Origin: Clostridia bacterium
GTDB lineage: Bacteria > Bacillota > Clostridia > Oscillospirales > Butyricicoccaceae
Assembly: GCA_017556565.1 (NCBI GenBank)
Contig: JAFYMQ010000129.1
Span: 1 to 6,400, forward strand
Length of the DNA: 6,400 bases
Reading direction: 5' to 3'
Position numbers and translations under genes: made by a program. This document shows, piece by piece, positions 1 through 5,167 of this stretch (position 1 is the first letter of the stretch; each line of letters opens with the position of its first letter). The notes below the pieces were generated by a model that searched no databases, was not told the DNA's origin, and saw nothing but the letters and a program-made list of their open reading frames with translations.

Positions 1-535
1 CACGCTTGCGTACCTCGGCATTGTCACTCACCATCTCTGCGATAATATCGCAGGCGCCCTGCAGAGCGCTCTGCGTGTCCTCTACGCCCTTTTCCGGGTC
101 TACAAACTCTGCAGCCAGCCCATCGGGGTCTGCACCGCTCTGCTGATTGTCAAGCAGCGCCTGAGCCAGAGGCTCGATACCCTTTTCTTTGGCTATTGAG
201 GCGCGGGTCTTGCGTTTGGGACGGAAGGGACGGTAGATATCGTCTATTTCGGCCAGAGTGACGGCTTTTTTGAGTGCCTCTTCTATCTCGGGTGTCAGGT
301 TGCCCTGACCCTCGATAAGTGAGCGAACCTCCTGACGTCTTGCGTCCAGATTGCGCAGGTACTCAAGCTTGTCGGATATCTGACGGATGGTCTGATCGTC
401 CATTGTGCCGTGCATTTCTTTGCGGTAACGGGCGATGAACGGTATGGTATTGCCCTCGTCAAGCAGGGCTATGATATTGGCAACGTATTCTTCTTTGACA
501 TTGAACTCTTTTGCTATTATTGCAGCGTAGGACAT
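1..535 (-). CDS. tex: Tex family transcription accessory protein, N-terminal 178 residues (partial)
   Basis: Tex is a cytoplasmic nucleic-acid-binding protein linked to transcription; its exact role in most bacteria is unsettled. Translating the minus strand from ATG at 535 gives an uninterrupted frame to the window edge, 178 complete codons. Visible family signatures are LLDEGNTIPFIARYRKE (about residues 24-40), EYLRNLDARR (58-67), GQGNLTPEIEEAL (76-88) and IYRPFRPKRKTRASIAKEKGIEPLA (100-124), matching the helical N-terminal region of Tex. The family is usually 700-800 residues, so the YqgF-like, helix-hairpin-helix and C-terminal S1 domains lie outside the window. The start is supported by AAGGAG 7 nt upstream and by a good promoter. 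It lies downstream of the SLH gene on the same strand but is separated from it by a terminator, so it is probably its own transcription unit. Family assignment is firm. Confidence 0.93.
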   Translation of the reverse strand, partial: MSYAAIIAKEFNVKEEYVANIIALLDEGNTIPFIARYRKEMHGTMDDQTIRQISDKLEYLRNLDARRQEVRSLIEGQGNLTPEIEEALKKAVTLAEIDDIYRPFRPKRKTRASIAKEKGIEPLAQALLDNQQSGADPDGLAAEFVDPEKGVEDTQSALQGACDIIAEMVSDNAEVRKR

Positions 536-542
536 ATACTCT

Positions 543-548
543 CTCCTT
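543..548 (-). promoter_or_regulatory. Ribosome binding site of tex
   Basis: The minus strand reads AAGGAG here, followed by 7 nt and then the ATG at 535. Strength and spacing are typical of Firmicutes and fix the tex start. Confidence 0.85.
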
Positions 549-566
549 GTTGATCGGTTAACTTTC

Positions 567-595
567 AGTATAACACTTTTTTGCCCCGAGTGCAA
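567..595 (-). promoter_or_regulatory. Sigma-A-type promoter of tex
   Basis: On the minus strand, TTGCAC (595-590) is followed by exactly 17 nt and then TATACT (572-567). These match the -35 consensus TTGACA at 4 of 6 positions and the -10 consensus TATAAT at 5 of 6. Transcription would start near 560, giving a leader of about 25 nt before the tex ATG. The -35 box begins only 5 nt after the T-run of the preceding gene's terminator, so the two units are packed tightly. Start-site position is inferred, not measured. Confidence 0.75.
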
Positions 596-600
596 GGCGC

Positions 601-633
601 AAAAATCCCCCGAAAAGAGCACCTTTCGGGGGA
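601..633 (-). terminator. Intrinsic terminator of the SLH-domain gene
   Basis: Read on the minus strand, a perfect 10-bp stem (TCCCCCGAAA at 606-615 paired with TTTCGGGGGA at 624-633) encloses an 8-nt loop (616-623) and is followed directly by five T residues (605-601). It begins 12 nt after the TGA stop of the SLH gene (646-648). Stem, loop and T-run have the classical Rho-independent layout. There is no comparable T-run on the plus-strand side, so it should act only on leftward transcription. Confidence 0.9.
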
Positions 634-645
634 AAACGGCTGTAT

Positions 646-1704
646 TCAGTTTGCGGTAACGGTAACGGTCAGCTCAAAGCCGCCAAAGGTTACTTTGTAT
701 TCCCTGCCCGACTCAAGCGCCGAGACACGGCTGTTTTTGATGCAGGCATCTATAAGCTCACTGTCGCCCGATGTGAGCGCTGCCATCTCTGCTGCAAACT
801 CGCGCCACTGCTCGCCGCCTGCATTGAATGCATAAACCGCCTGCTGCGCCATACTGTCCAGACCCGCGCCTGCAAAGACCGAGCTTATCAGTTCCTGACC
901 GGTGGTGGCAAGATAGCACAGCTCTGCGGTGATGCCGCTGATACCGGTAAGATGGGTGACCTGCCTGGGCATGGTGACGTTGGAGTTGTTTGCGCCCACG
1001 CCTTTGACGACGGCTTTCATGGTGTAGGTTGCGGCTGCCACCCCTTCATCTGATATACGGGCTGCCAGATGCACCGACTCTGCGCGGGACAGATAATCCT
1101 GGGCCTTGAAGGTCTTGTCGGGGTAGCCTTTGAGTATGCCCGCTCTTGTCAGCGCTGCTATATAGGGCGCTGCCCAGGGAGAAATATCAAAAGCATCGAT
1201 ATAGTTGGGGGTGACGTTATTGAGGGGCTCGATTTCGTACACGCGGCACAGCATAACAACGGCCTGCTCACGGGTAACGCAGGCATCGGGTGCAACGGTG
1301 GTATCGGCATCACAGCCTATAATACCTGCGGATATGCAGTTTGCAAGAGTCTGTGCATACCACTCGCTCTTGTCGGCATCGGGATAATCATCCAGCACGG
1401 TCAGCTCTGCATCGGCAAGCTTGAAAGCGCGGCTTATAAAGCTTGCCAGCTGGGCGCAGGTCATATAGGCATCGGGCTCAAAGCTGCCGTCGGGATTACC
1501 CTGCAGCGCGCCAAGTCCGGTATAGCGGTCTATAGCTTCTGCTGCCCAATGATCCTGAGGCACATCGGTGTAGCCTTCTCTCTGCCCACTGCCTGCCGAG
1601 GGTGCGGGCGCGATAAGCAGCATATCATCCCCTGCGCTGACACCGATCGTCAGCAGGGATACAAGAATGCACAGTATCAAAACTCCGCCAAAAAACCGTC
1701 TCAT
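646..1704 (-). CDS. Secreted protein with three S-layer homology (SLH) domains
   Basis: A 352-residue exported protein, probably held on the cell wall through SLH domains, which in known cases bind pyruvylated secondary wall polymer. Residues 1-24 form a signal peptide (MRRFF, hydrophobic stretch to about 22, likely cut after VSA). Three SLH repeats follow at about 45-95, 105-158 and 167-216. Each has the W...AI/AL..A...G...G pattern, and the second and third end in TREQ and SRAE where the family often has TRAE; the first has TCAQ, a departure. Residues 217-352 match no domain I recognise, so the specific function is unknown. The frame stays open to 1830, but GAAGGGG sits 9 nt before the ATG at 1704 and the signal peptide begins there, so I chose this start; the ATG at 1713 directly abuts that site. 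The mature part has seven cysteines, unusual for an exported Firmicute protein. It lies divergent from ruvA. Confidence 0.85.
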   Translation of the reverse strand: MRRFFGGVLILCILVSLLTIGVSAGDDMLLIAPAPSAGSGQREGYTDVPQDHWAAEAIDRYTGLGALQGNPDGSFEPDAYMTCAQLASFISRAFKLADAELTVLDDYPDADKSEWYAQTLANCISAGIIGCDADTTVAPDACVTREQAVVMLCRVYEIEPLNNVTPNYIDAFDISPWAAPYIAALTRAGILKGYPDKTFKAQDYLSRAESVHLAARISDEGVAAATYTMKAVVKGVGANNSNVTMPRQVTHLTGISGITAELCYLATTGQELISSVFAGAGLDSMAQQAVYAFNAGGEQWREFAAEMAALTSGDSELIDACIKNSRVSALESGREYKVTFGGFELTVTVTAN

Positions 1705-1713
1705 CCCACTCAT

Positions 1714-1720
1714 CCCCTTC
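1714..1720 (-). promoter_or_regulatory. Ribosome binding site deciding the SLH protein start
   Basis: The minus strand carries GAAGGGG ending at 1714. The ATG at 1704 is 9 nt downstream, a normal spacing, whereas the alternative in-frame ATG at 1713 follows with no gap. This favours 1704 and a protein beginning MRRFFGG. Confidence 0.7.
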
Positions 1721-1771
1721 AAAAAACAATTGTATCGCAAACACATCGTAATATTACCGATCTTTTGTATT

Positions 1772-1800
1772 ATATTAACATTTTTTGCATATACAGTCAA
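1772..1800 (-). promoter_or_regulatory. Promoter of the SLH-domain gene
   Basis: On the minus strand TTGACT (1800-1795) is followed by 17 nt and TAATAT (1777-1772). The -35 matches 5 of 6 consensus bases and the -10 matches 4 of 6. A TG one base upstream of the -10 makes it an extended -10, which supports this register. A better hexamer, TATAAT, lies 3 nt further on but at a poor 20-nt spacing. The leader to the ATG at 1704 would be about 60 nt. Confidence 0.6.
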
Positions 1801-1856
1801 TAGCCGCCGCGGCGGTTTTTGGCGCTTCAAAGTCCAAGAAAAGATGTCCCGCTCTA

Positions 1857-1885
1857 TTGCAAAATACTATATAATACTATATAAT
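1857..1885 (+). promoter_or_regulatory. Promoter of the ruvA-ruvB-glmM-glmS cluster
   Basis: TTGCAA (1857-1862; 4 of 6 consensus bases) is followed by exactly 17 nt and a perfect TATAAT (1880-1885). Two more perfect TATAAT hexamers occur at 1870-1875 and 1885-1890, but neither has a usable -35 at 17 nt. Transcription would begin near 1892, leaving a leader of about 58 nt before the ruvA start. No SOS (LexA) operator is evident to me around it, although ruvAB is damage-regulated in several bacteria. Confidence 0.7.
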
Positions 1886-1886
1886 A
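1863..1886 (+). repeat. 10-bp tandem repeat within the ruvA promoter
   Basis: The unit AATACTATAT occurs twice in a row without mismatch (1863-1872 and 1873-1882), then four more matching bases. The period is close to one helical turn, and each unit supplies a -10-like hexamer, so the repeat occupies the promoter spacer and -10 region. It may be simple AT-rich slippage; a functional role is speculation. Confidence 0.8.
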
Positions 1887-1937
1887 TAATAGAGTTTGTA
1901 TACTGTGGCGTTCTGCGCCGTTTTATCATAGTATTAT

Positions 1938-1943
1938 GAGGTG
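1938..1943 (+). promoter_or_regulatory. Ribosome binding site deciding the GTG start of ruvA
   Basis: GAGGTG is followed by 6 nt and GTG at 1950. The earlier in-frame GTG (1941) lies inside this site and so cannot be its target. The resulting protein begins MFYFVRG, which matches the usual short RuvA N-terminus. Confidence 0.8.
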
Positions 1944-1949
1944 CTTTCT

Positions 1950-2543
1950 GTGTTTTATTTTGTAAGAGGCAAGGCTGCCGTTATCGAGCCTTCGCTGGTG
2001 GTCATTGACGCCGGCGGAGTGGGATATTCCATCAATACCTCCCTGCATTCTTCGTCCGGAGTCAAGCGGGGCGAGGAGGTCACATTCTATACCTACCTGC
2101 ACGTGCGTGAGGATATATTTGAGCTGTACGGCTTTGCCACACAGAGCGAGCTGAGCTGTTTTAAGCAGCTTATCGGTGTGTCGGGCGTAGGCCCCAAGGC
2201 TGCGCTTGCCATACTGGGCACGGTCACACCCGAAAAGCTGAGCCTGTGCATCGTCACCGGCGACGAGAAGGCGCTTTGCGCCGCACCCGGCGTGGGCAAG
2301 AAGCTTGCCCAGCGTGTTATCCTTGAGCTAAAGGACAAGATAAACGCATCCCAGATAAGCGACGACACATCGGGTATTGCTGCAGCATCGGTGCAGCAGA
2401 GCAGCGCCATGGACGATGCCGTATCGGCACTTATTGCGCTGGGCTACCCCAGAGCGGCGGCGCTCAATGCCCTCAAGGGCGAAGAAAACAAGGGTCTGCA
2501 AACCGAGGAGCTTATCCGCGCAGCCCTGAAAAAACTGTTTTGA
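1950..2543 (+). CDS. ruvA: Holliday junction branch-migration protein RuvA
   Basis: RuvA binds four-way DNA junctions as a tetramer and loads the RuvB motor for branch migration in recombination and repair. The 197-residue product is of normal family size. Residues 1-62 form the OB-fold domain, ending in VREDIFELYGF, whose Glu54-Asp55 correspond to the acidic pin that helps separate strands. Two helix-hairpin-helix motifs follow: LIGVSGVGPKAAL (74-86) and LCAAPGVGKKLAQRV (109-123). After a low-complexity linker (about 132-152), residues 153-197 form the C-terminal domain that contacts RuvB. The GTG start at 1950 is chosen on the ribosome binding site and N-terminal similarity. ruvB starts 13 nt after the stop, so the two are surely cotranscribed. 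ruvC is not seen in the window. Identification is firm. Confidence 0.96.
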   Translation: MFYFVRGKAAVIEPSLVVIDAGGVGYSINTSLHSSSGVKRGEEVTFYTYLHVREDIFELYGFATQSELSCFKQLIGVSGVGPKAALAILGTVTPEKLSLCIVTGDEKALCAAPGVGKKLAQRVILELKDKINASQISDDTSGIAAASVQQSSAMDDAVSALIALGYPRAAALNALKGEENKGLQTEELIRAALKKLF

Positions 2544-2556
2544 TCAGAGGTAAAGT

Positions 2557-3591
2557 ATGGCTATAGAGTTCGGTCAGGAAATGGAAGAGCGCATCGTTGC
2601 CAGCACACTCACCGAAAATGACAGCGGCGAGGTATCCCTCCGCCCGTCTTTTCTCAATGAGTACGTAGGTCAGGAGCGCAGCAAGGACAACCTGAAAATA
2701 TTCATAGAGGCGGCACGTATGCGTCACGAGCCGCTGGATCACGTGCTGCTTTATGGCCCTCCCGGTCTGGGCAAGACCACTCTTGCAGGCGTTATTGCCA
2801 ACGAGATGGGCGTTAATATCCGTGTGACTTCGGGTCCCGCTATCGAAAAGACCGGCGATCTTGCCGCTCTGCTCACCACACTCAACGACAACGACGTACT
2901 GTTTATAGACGAGATACACAGACTGTCCCGCGCCGTAGAGGAGATACTCTACCCCGCTATGGAGGATTTTGCTCTGGATATTATGATCGGCAAAGGCCCC
3001 TCCGCCCGCTCGGTGCGGCTTGATCTGCGCCGTTTTACCCTGATAGGCGCAACCACACGTTCGGGTCAGCTGTCCTCTCCCCTGCGCGACCGATTCGGTG
3101 TGCAGCTCAAGCTGGATATGTACACTATCGACGAGCTGACGCGTATTGTTATGCGTTCGGCCTCCCTGCTGGGTATCGAGGCCGAAAAAGCAGGCGCTGT
3201 CGAGATAGCTTCGCGCTCGAGAGGTACTCCCCGTATAGCCAACCGCCTGCTCAAGCGTGTCCGTGACTATGCACAGGTGCGCGGTCAGGGCATCATCACA
3301 AAAGAGATCGCCGACATGGCACTGTCGGCGCTGGATATTGACCAGTTGGGACTGGATCACACCGACCGCAGGATGATGGAGAGCATCATCCGCAATTTTG
3401 GCGGCGGCCCTGTTGGTCTTGACACTCTTGCCGCCACTATCGGTGAGGAGAGCATTACACTTGAGGACGTATACGAGCCCTATCTGATGCAGATAGGCTT
3501 CCTCAGCCGCACACCCCGCGGCAGATGCGTGACCCAGCGCGCCTATGAGCATCTGGGAATACCCTTTATTGGACAAATGGAACTGAAGTAA
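2557..3591 (+). CDS. ruvB: Holliday junction branch-migration DNA helicase RuvB
   Basis: RuvB is the AAA+ ring ATPase that, with RuvA, pumps DNA through Holliday junctions. The 344-residue protein has the full family layout: AAA+ large domain with Walker [10 protein letters not shown] (67-75), Walker B VLFIDEIH (114-121), sensor-1 region GATTRSG (164-170) and an arginine-finger segment SPLRDRFG (174-181); small domain with the sensor-2 motif GTPRIANRL (223-231); and a C-terminal winged helix (about 265-335) with FLSRTPRGR (315-323). No key residue is missing. AGAGG lies 6 nt before the ATG. The next gene, glmM, starts 16 nt after the stop with its ribosome binding site overlapping the ruvB TAA, implying one message. 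Confidence 0.98.
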   Translation: MAIEFGQEMEERIVASTLTENDSGEVSLRPSFLNEYVGQERSKDNLKIFIEAARMRHEPLDHVLLYGPPGLGKTTLAGVIANEMGVNIRVTSGPAIEKTGDLAALLTTLNDNDVLFIDEIHRLSRAVEEILYPAMEDFALDIMIGKGPSARSVRLDLRRFTLIGATTRSGQLSSPLRDRFGVQLKLDMYTIDELTRIVMRSASLLGIEAEKAGAVEIASRSRGTPRIANRLLKRVRDYAQVRGQGIITKEIADMALSALDIDQLGLDHTDRRMMESIIRNFGGGPVGLDTLAATIGEESITLEDVYEPYLMQIGFLSRTPRGRCVTQRAYEHLGIPFIGQMELK

Positions 3592-3595
3592 GGAG
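3590..3595 (+). promoter_or_regulatory. Ribosome binding site of glmM, overlapping the ruvB stop
   Basis: AAGGAG shares its first two bases with the ruvB TAA stop (3589-3591). The gap to the ATG at 3608 is 12 nt, longer than the other sites here (6-9 nt), which may lower initiation. No alternative start gives a better fit, and the protein begins MGKYFGTDGIRG as the family does. Confidence 0.75.
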
Positions 3596-3607
3596 CAATT
3601 TTTACAT

Positions 3608-4960
3608 ATGGGCAAGTATTTTGGCACAGACGGTATCAGAGGTATTGCAGGCAGCGAGCTGAACTGCGATCTGGCATTCAAGGCAGGCGCTGCGTCTGCC
3701 TGCGTGCTGGGCAGAAGTCTTGATCGCAAGCCTCTGTTCATTATAGGCAGAGACACCCGCATCTCGGGTGATATGATAACCGCCGCACTGATCGCAGGAC
3801 TGACTTCCGGCGGCGCTGACGTTATCGACATGGGCGTGCTGCCCACCCCCGCAATTGCATATTTTACCGCTAACAATGCTTTTGTTGACTCGGGCGTTGT
3901 TATTTCGGCATCCCACAACCCCTATGAGCACAACGGCATCAAGCTGTTCGGTGCAAGCGGCTACAAGCTGCGCGACGAGCAGGAAAATGAGATCGAGGCG
4001 CTTATTGACGATTTTGGCTCTGTCGCACTCAAGACAGGTGCAGACGTAGGCATCAAAAAGCAGTGGCAGGGCGACCCCGCCGAGGAATACGCACGTCATC
4101 TGGCAGGCTGCGGCAGGCAGCTTGACGGTCTGCGCGTGCTGATAGACTGCGCCAACGGTGCCGCATCCAAGACCGCGCCTATGATATTCTCGCTTTTGGG
4201 CTGCGAGGCTGATTTTATTGCCTGCACACCTGACGGCATCAACATCAACGACGGCTGCGGCAGCACCCATCTGGGCAAGCTGAGTCAGGCTGTAAAAGAC
4301 GGCGGCTATGACCTGGGCATAGCTTTTGACGGAGATGCCGACCGCTGTCTTATGATAGACGAACACGGCGACGAGATAGACGGCGACCGCATTATCGGTG
4401 CGCTGGCAGCCTATATGCAGGATGAGGGCAAACTGCGCGGAAGCGCGGTTGTTACCGTTATGTCCAATCTGGGTCTGCTGGAGTTTCTCAGAGACCGCGG
4501 CATAACCAGCCGCATTACCGCCGTAGGCGACAGATACGTACTTGAGGATATGCTGGCATCAGGCTCCAACATCGGCGGCGAGCAGTCGGGTCACGTAATA
4601 ATGACCGATTACTGCACCACCGGCGACGGAGAGATGACCGCCGTGCAGATCCTCTCTATGATAAAAACCAAGGGCTTGAAGGCATCGGATATAAGCCGTA
4701 TTATATCTTCCTTCCCCCAGATAATGATAAACGTGGAGGTGAGAAACGATCTGAAGAAAACCATCGGCGCAAGTGACGAGGTAAAGGCTATTGAGGAGGA
4801 GATCCGCAGTCTGTTCGGCGACAGCGGAAGAATACTCATCCGTCCCTCGGGCACAGAAGCCAAAGTCAGAGTTATGGTAGAGGGCAAGGACAAGGAGCTT
4901 GTCACCGCTATGGCTCACAAGGCAGCAGACGTTATACGCGGCCTTGCGCAAAAAGCATAA
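3608..4960 (+). CDS. glmM: Phosphoglucosamine mutase GlmM
   Basis: GlmM converts glucosamine-6-phosphate to glucosamine-1-phosphate, the step between GlmS and GlmU on the route to UDP-GlcNAc and peptidoglycan. The 450-residue protein has every alpha-D-phosphohexomutase landmark: N-terminal FGTDGIRG (5-12); the phosphoserine loop SASHNP (100-105), with Ser102 as the expected phosphorylated residue; the metal-binding loop DGDADR (241-246); the sugar-recognition loop GGEQSGH (323-329), of the GlmM type; and the phosphate-binding loop RPSGTE (412-417). Length is normal. It is followed by glmS, the preceding enzyme in the pathway, with the glmS ribozyme between them. In Bacillus subtilis glmM follows cdaA-cdaR; here ruvAB takes that place. 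Identification is firm. Confidence 0.98.
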   Translation: MGKYFGTDGIRGIAGSELNCDLAFKAGAASACVLGRSLDRKPLFIIGRDTRISGDMITAALIAGLTSGGADVIDMGVLPTPAIAYFTANNAFVDSGVVISASHNPYEHNGIKLFGASGYKLRDEQENEIEALIDDFGSVALKTGADVGIKKQWQGDPAEEYARHLAGCGRQLDGLRVLIDCANGAASKTAPMIFSLLGCEADFIACTPDGININDGCGSTHLGKLSQAVKDGGYDLGIAFDGDADRCLMIDEHGDEIDGDRIIGALAAYMQDEGKLRGSAVVTVMSNLGLLEFLRDRGITSRITAVGDRYVLEDMLASGSNIGGEQSGHVIMTDYCTTGDGEMTAVQILSMIKTKGLKASDISRIISSFPQIMINVEVRNDLKKTIGASDEVKAIEEEIRSLFGDSGRILIRPSGTEAKVRVMVEGKDKELVTAMAHKAADVIRGLAQKA

Positions 4961-4967
4961 CAGTTAA

Positions 4968-5135
4968 AGCGCCCGAACCTGCATTCTGCTTGCAGGTCGA
5001 CGAGGTGGAGGTTGGGCAAGCCATGCCCGAAAATCGAAAGGTTCGGCGGATGCCTCCTGCCGTCTGTATCCGCGGCATTGGCACGGGGAACAAAAACCGC
5101 AGGCAACTGCGAAACAACGCCCCGGGCAGGATACC
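4968..5135 (+). ncRNA. glmS ribozyme (glucosamine-6-phosphate-activated self-cleaving riboswitch)
   Basis: This leader matches the glmS ribozyme, which cuts its own mRNA using glucosamine-6-phosphate as cofactor and so represses glmS. The substrate strand AGCGCCCGAAC starts at 4968; cleavage is expected between A4968 and G4969. Helices I can trace: P1, ACCTGCA 4977-4983 with TGCAGGT 4991-4997; conserved GACGAGG (4999-5005); P2, GGAGG 5007-5011 with CCTCC 5053-5057; a CGAA/TTCG helix 5035-5038 with 5042-5045; conserved TTCGGCGGATGCCTCC (5042-5057), whose GGCG can pair with CGCC (4970-4973) in the core pseudoknot; P3, TGCCG 5058-5062 with CGGCA 5073-5077; pseudoknot GTATCC 5066-5071 with GGATAC 5129-5134; P4, CGGGG 5084-5088 with CCCCG 5120-5124; and an inner hairpin 5098-5111 with a GCAA tetraloop. 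Helix names follow the family only approximately. An additional 5-bp hairpin lies at 5014-5028. Everything needed for activity appears present. Confidence 0.96.
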
Positions 5136-5154
5136 AATATTTTTTGAATATATC

Positions 5155-5158
5155 GGAG
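5155..5158 (+). promoter_or_regulatory. Ribosome binding site of glmS
   Basis: GGAG lies 9 nt upstream of the ATG at 5168 and 19 nt beyond the last base of the ribozyme. It is therefore outside the ribozyme fold, consistent with control by mRNA cleavage and decay rather than by hiding this site. Confidence 0.8.
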
Positions 5159-5167
5159 TAATTATAT

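Noticed and set aside
1069..1803. Long plus-strand open frame of 244 codons opposite the SLH gene
   Set aside because: It is the antisense shadow of the SLH gene, with odd Cys/Gly/Ile-rich composition, no recognisable domain and no convincing ribosome binding site.
1705..1830. In-frame upstream extension of the SLH protein (42 extra residues, starting at 1830)
   Set aside because: It would put a basic, non-secretory stretch before a clear signal peptide, run through the promoter region, and ignore the good ribosome binding site in front of the ATG at 1704.
1907..1924. Small hairpin GGCG-TTCTG-CGCC followed by GTTTT in the ruvA leader, as a possible attenuator
   Set aside because: Only four stable base pairs and a short T-run; too weak to call a terminator or riboswitch.
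1936..1965. Nine-codon upstream frame starting ATG at 1936 and overlapping the ruvA start
   Set aside because: It overlaps the ruvA ribosome binding site and has no good binding site of its own. It is most likely chance.
2512..4366. Long minus-strand open frames opposite ruvB and glmM
   Set aside because: They overlap firmly identified genes on the other strand, and their composition reflects the complementary codon bias of those genes.
4899..4938. Possible glmS promoter in the 3' end of glmM (TTGTCA and TATACG)
   Set aside because: The two elements are 28 nt apart, far beyond a workable spacer, and lie within conserved coding sequence.
5137..5151. AT-only inverted repeat with T-run just after the ribozyme, as a possible terminator before glmS
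   Set aside because: The stem is only A-T pairs and would be unstable; the T-run lies within the repeat instead of following a GC-rich stem.
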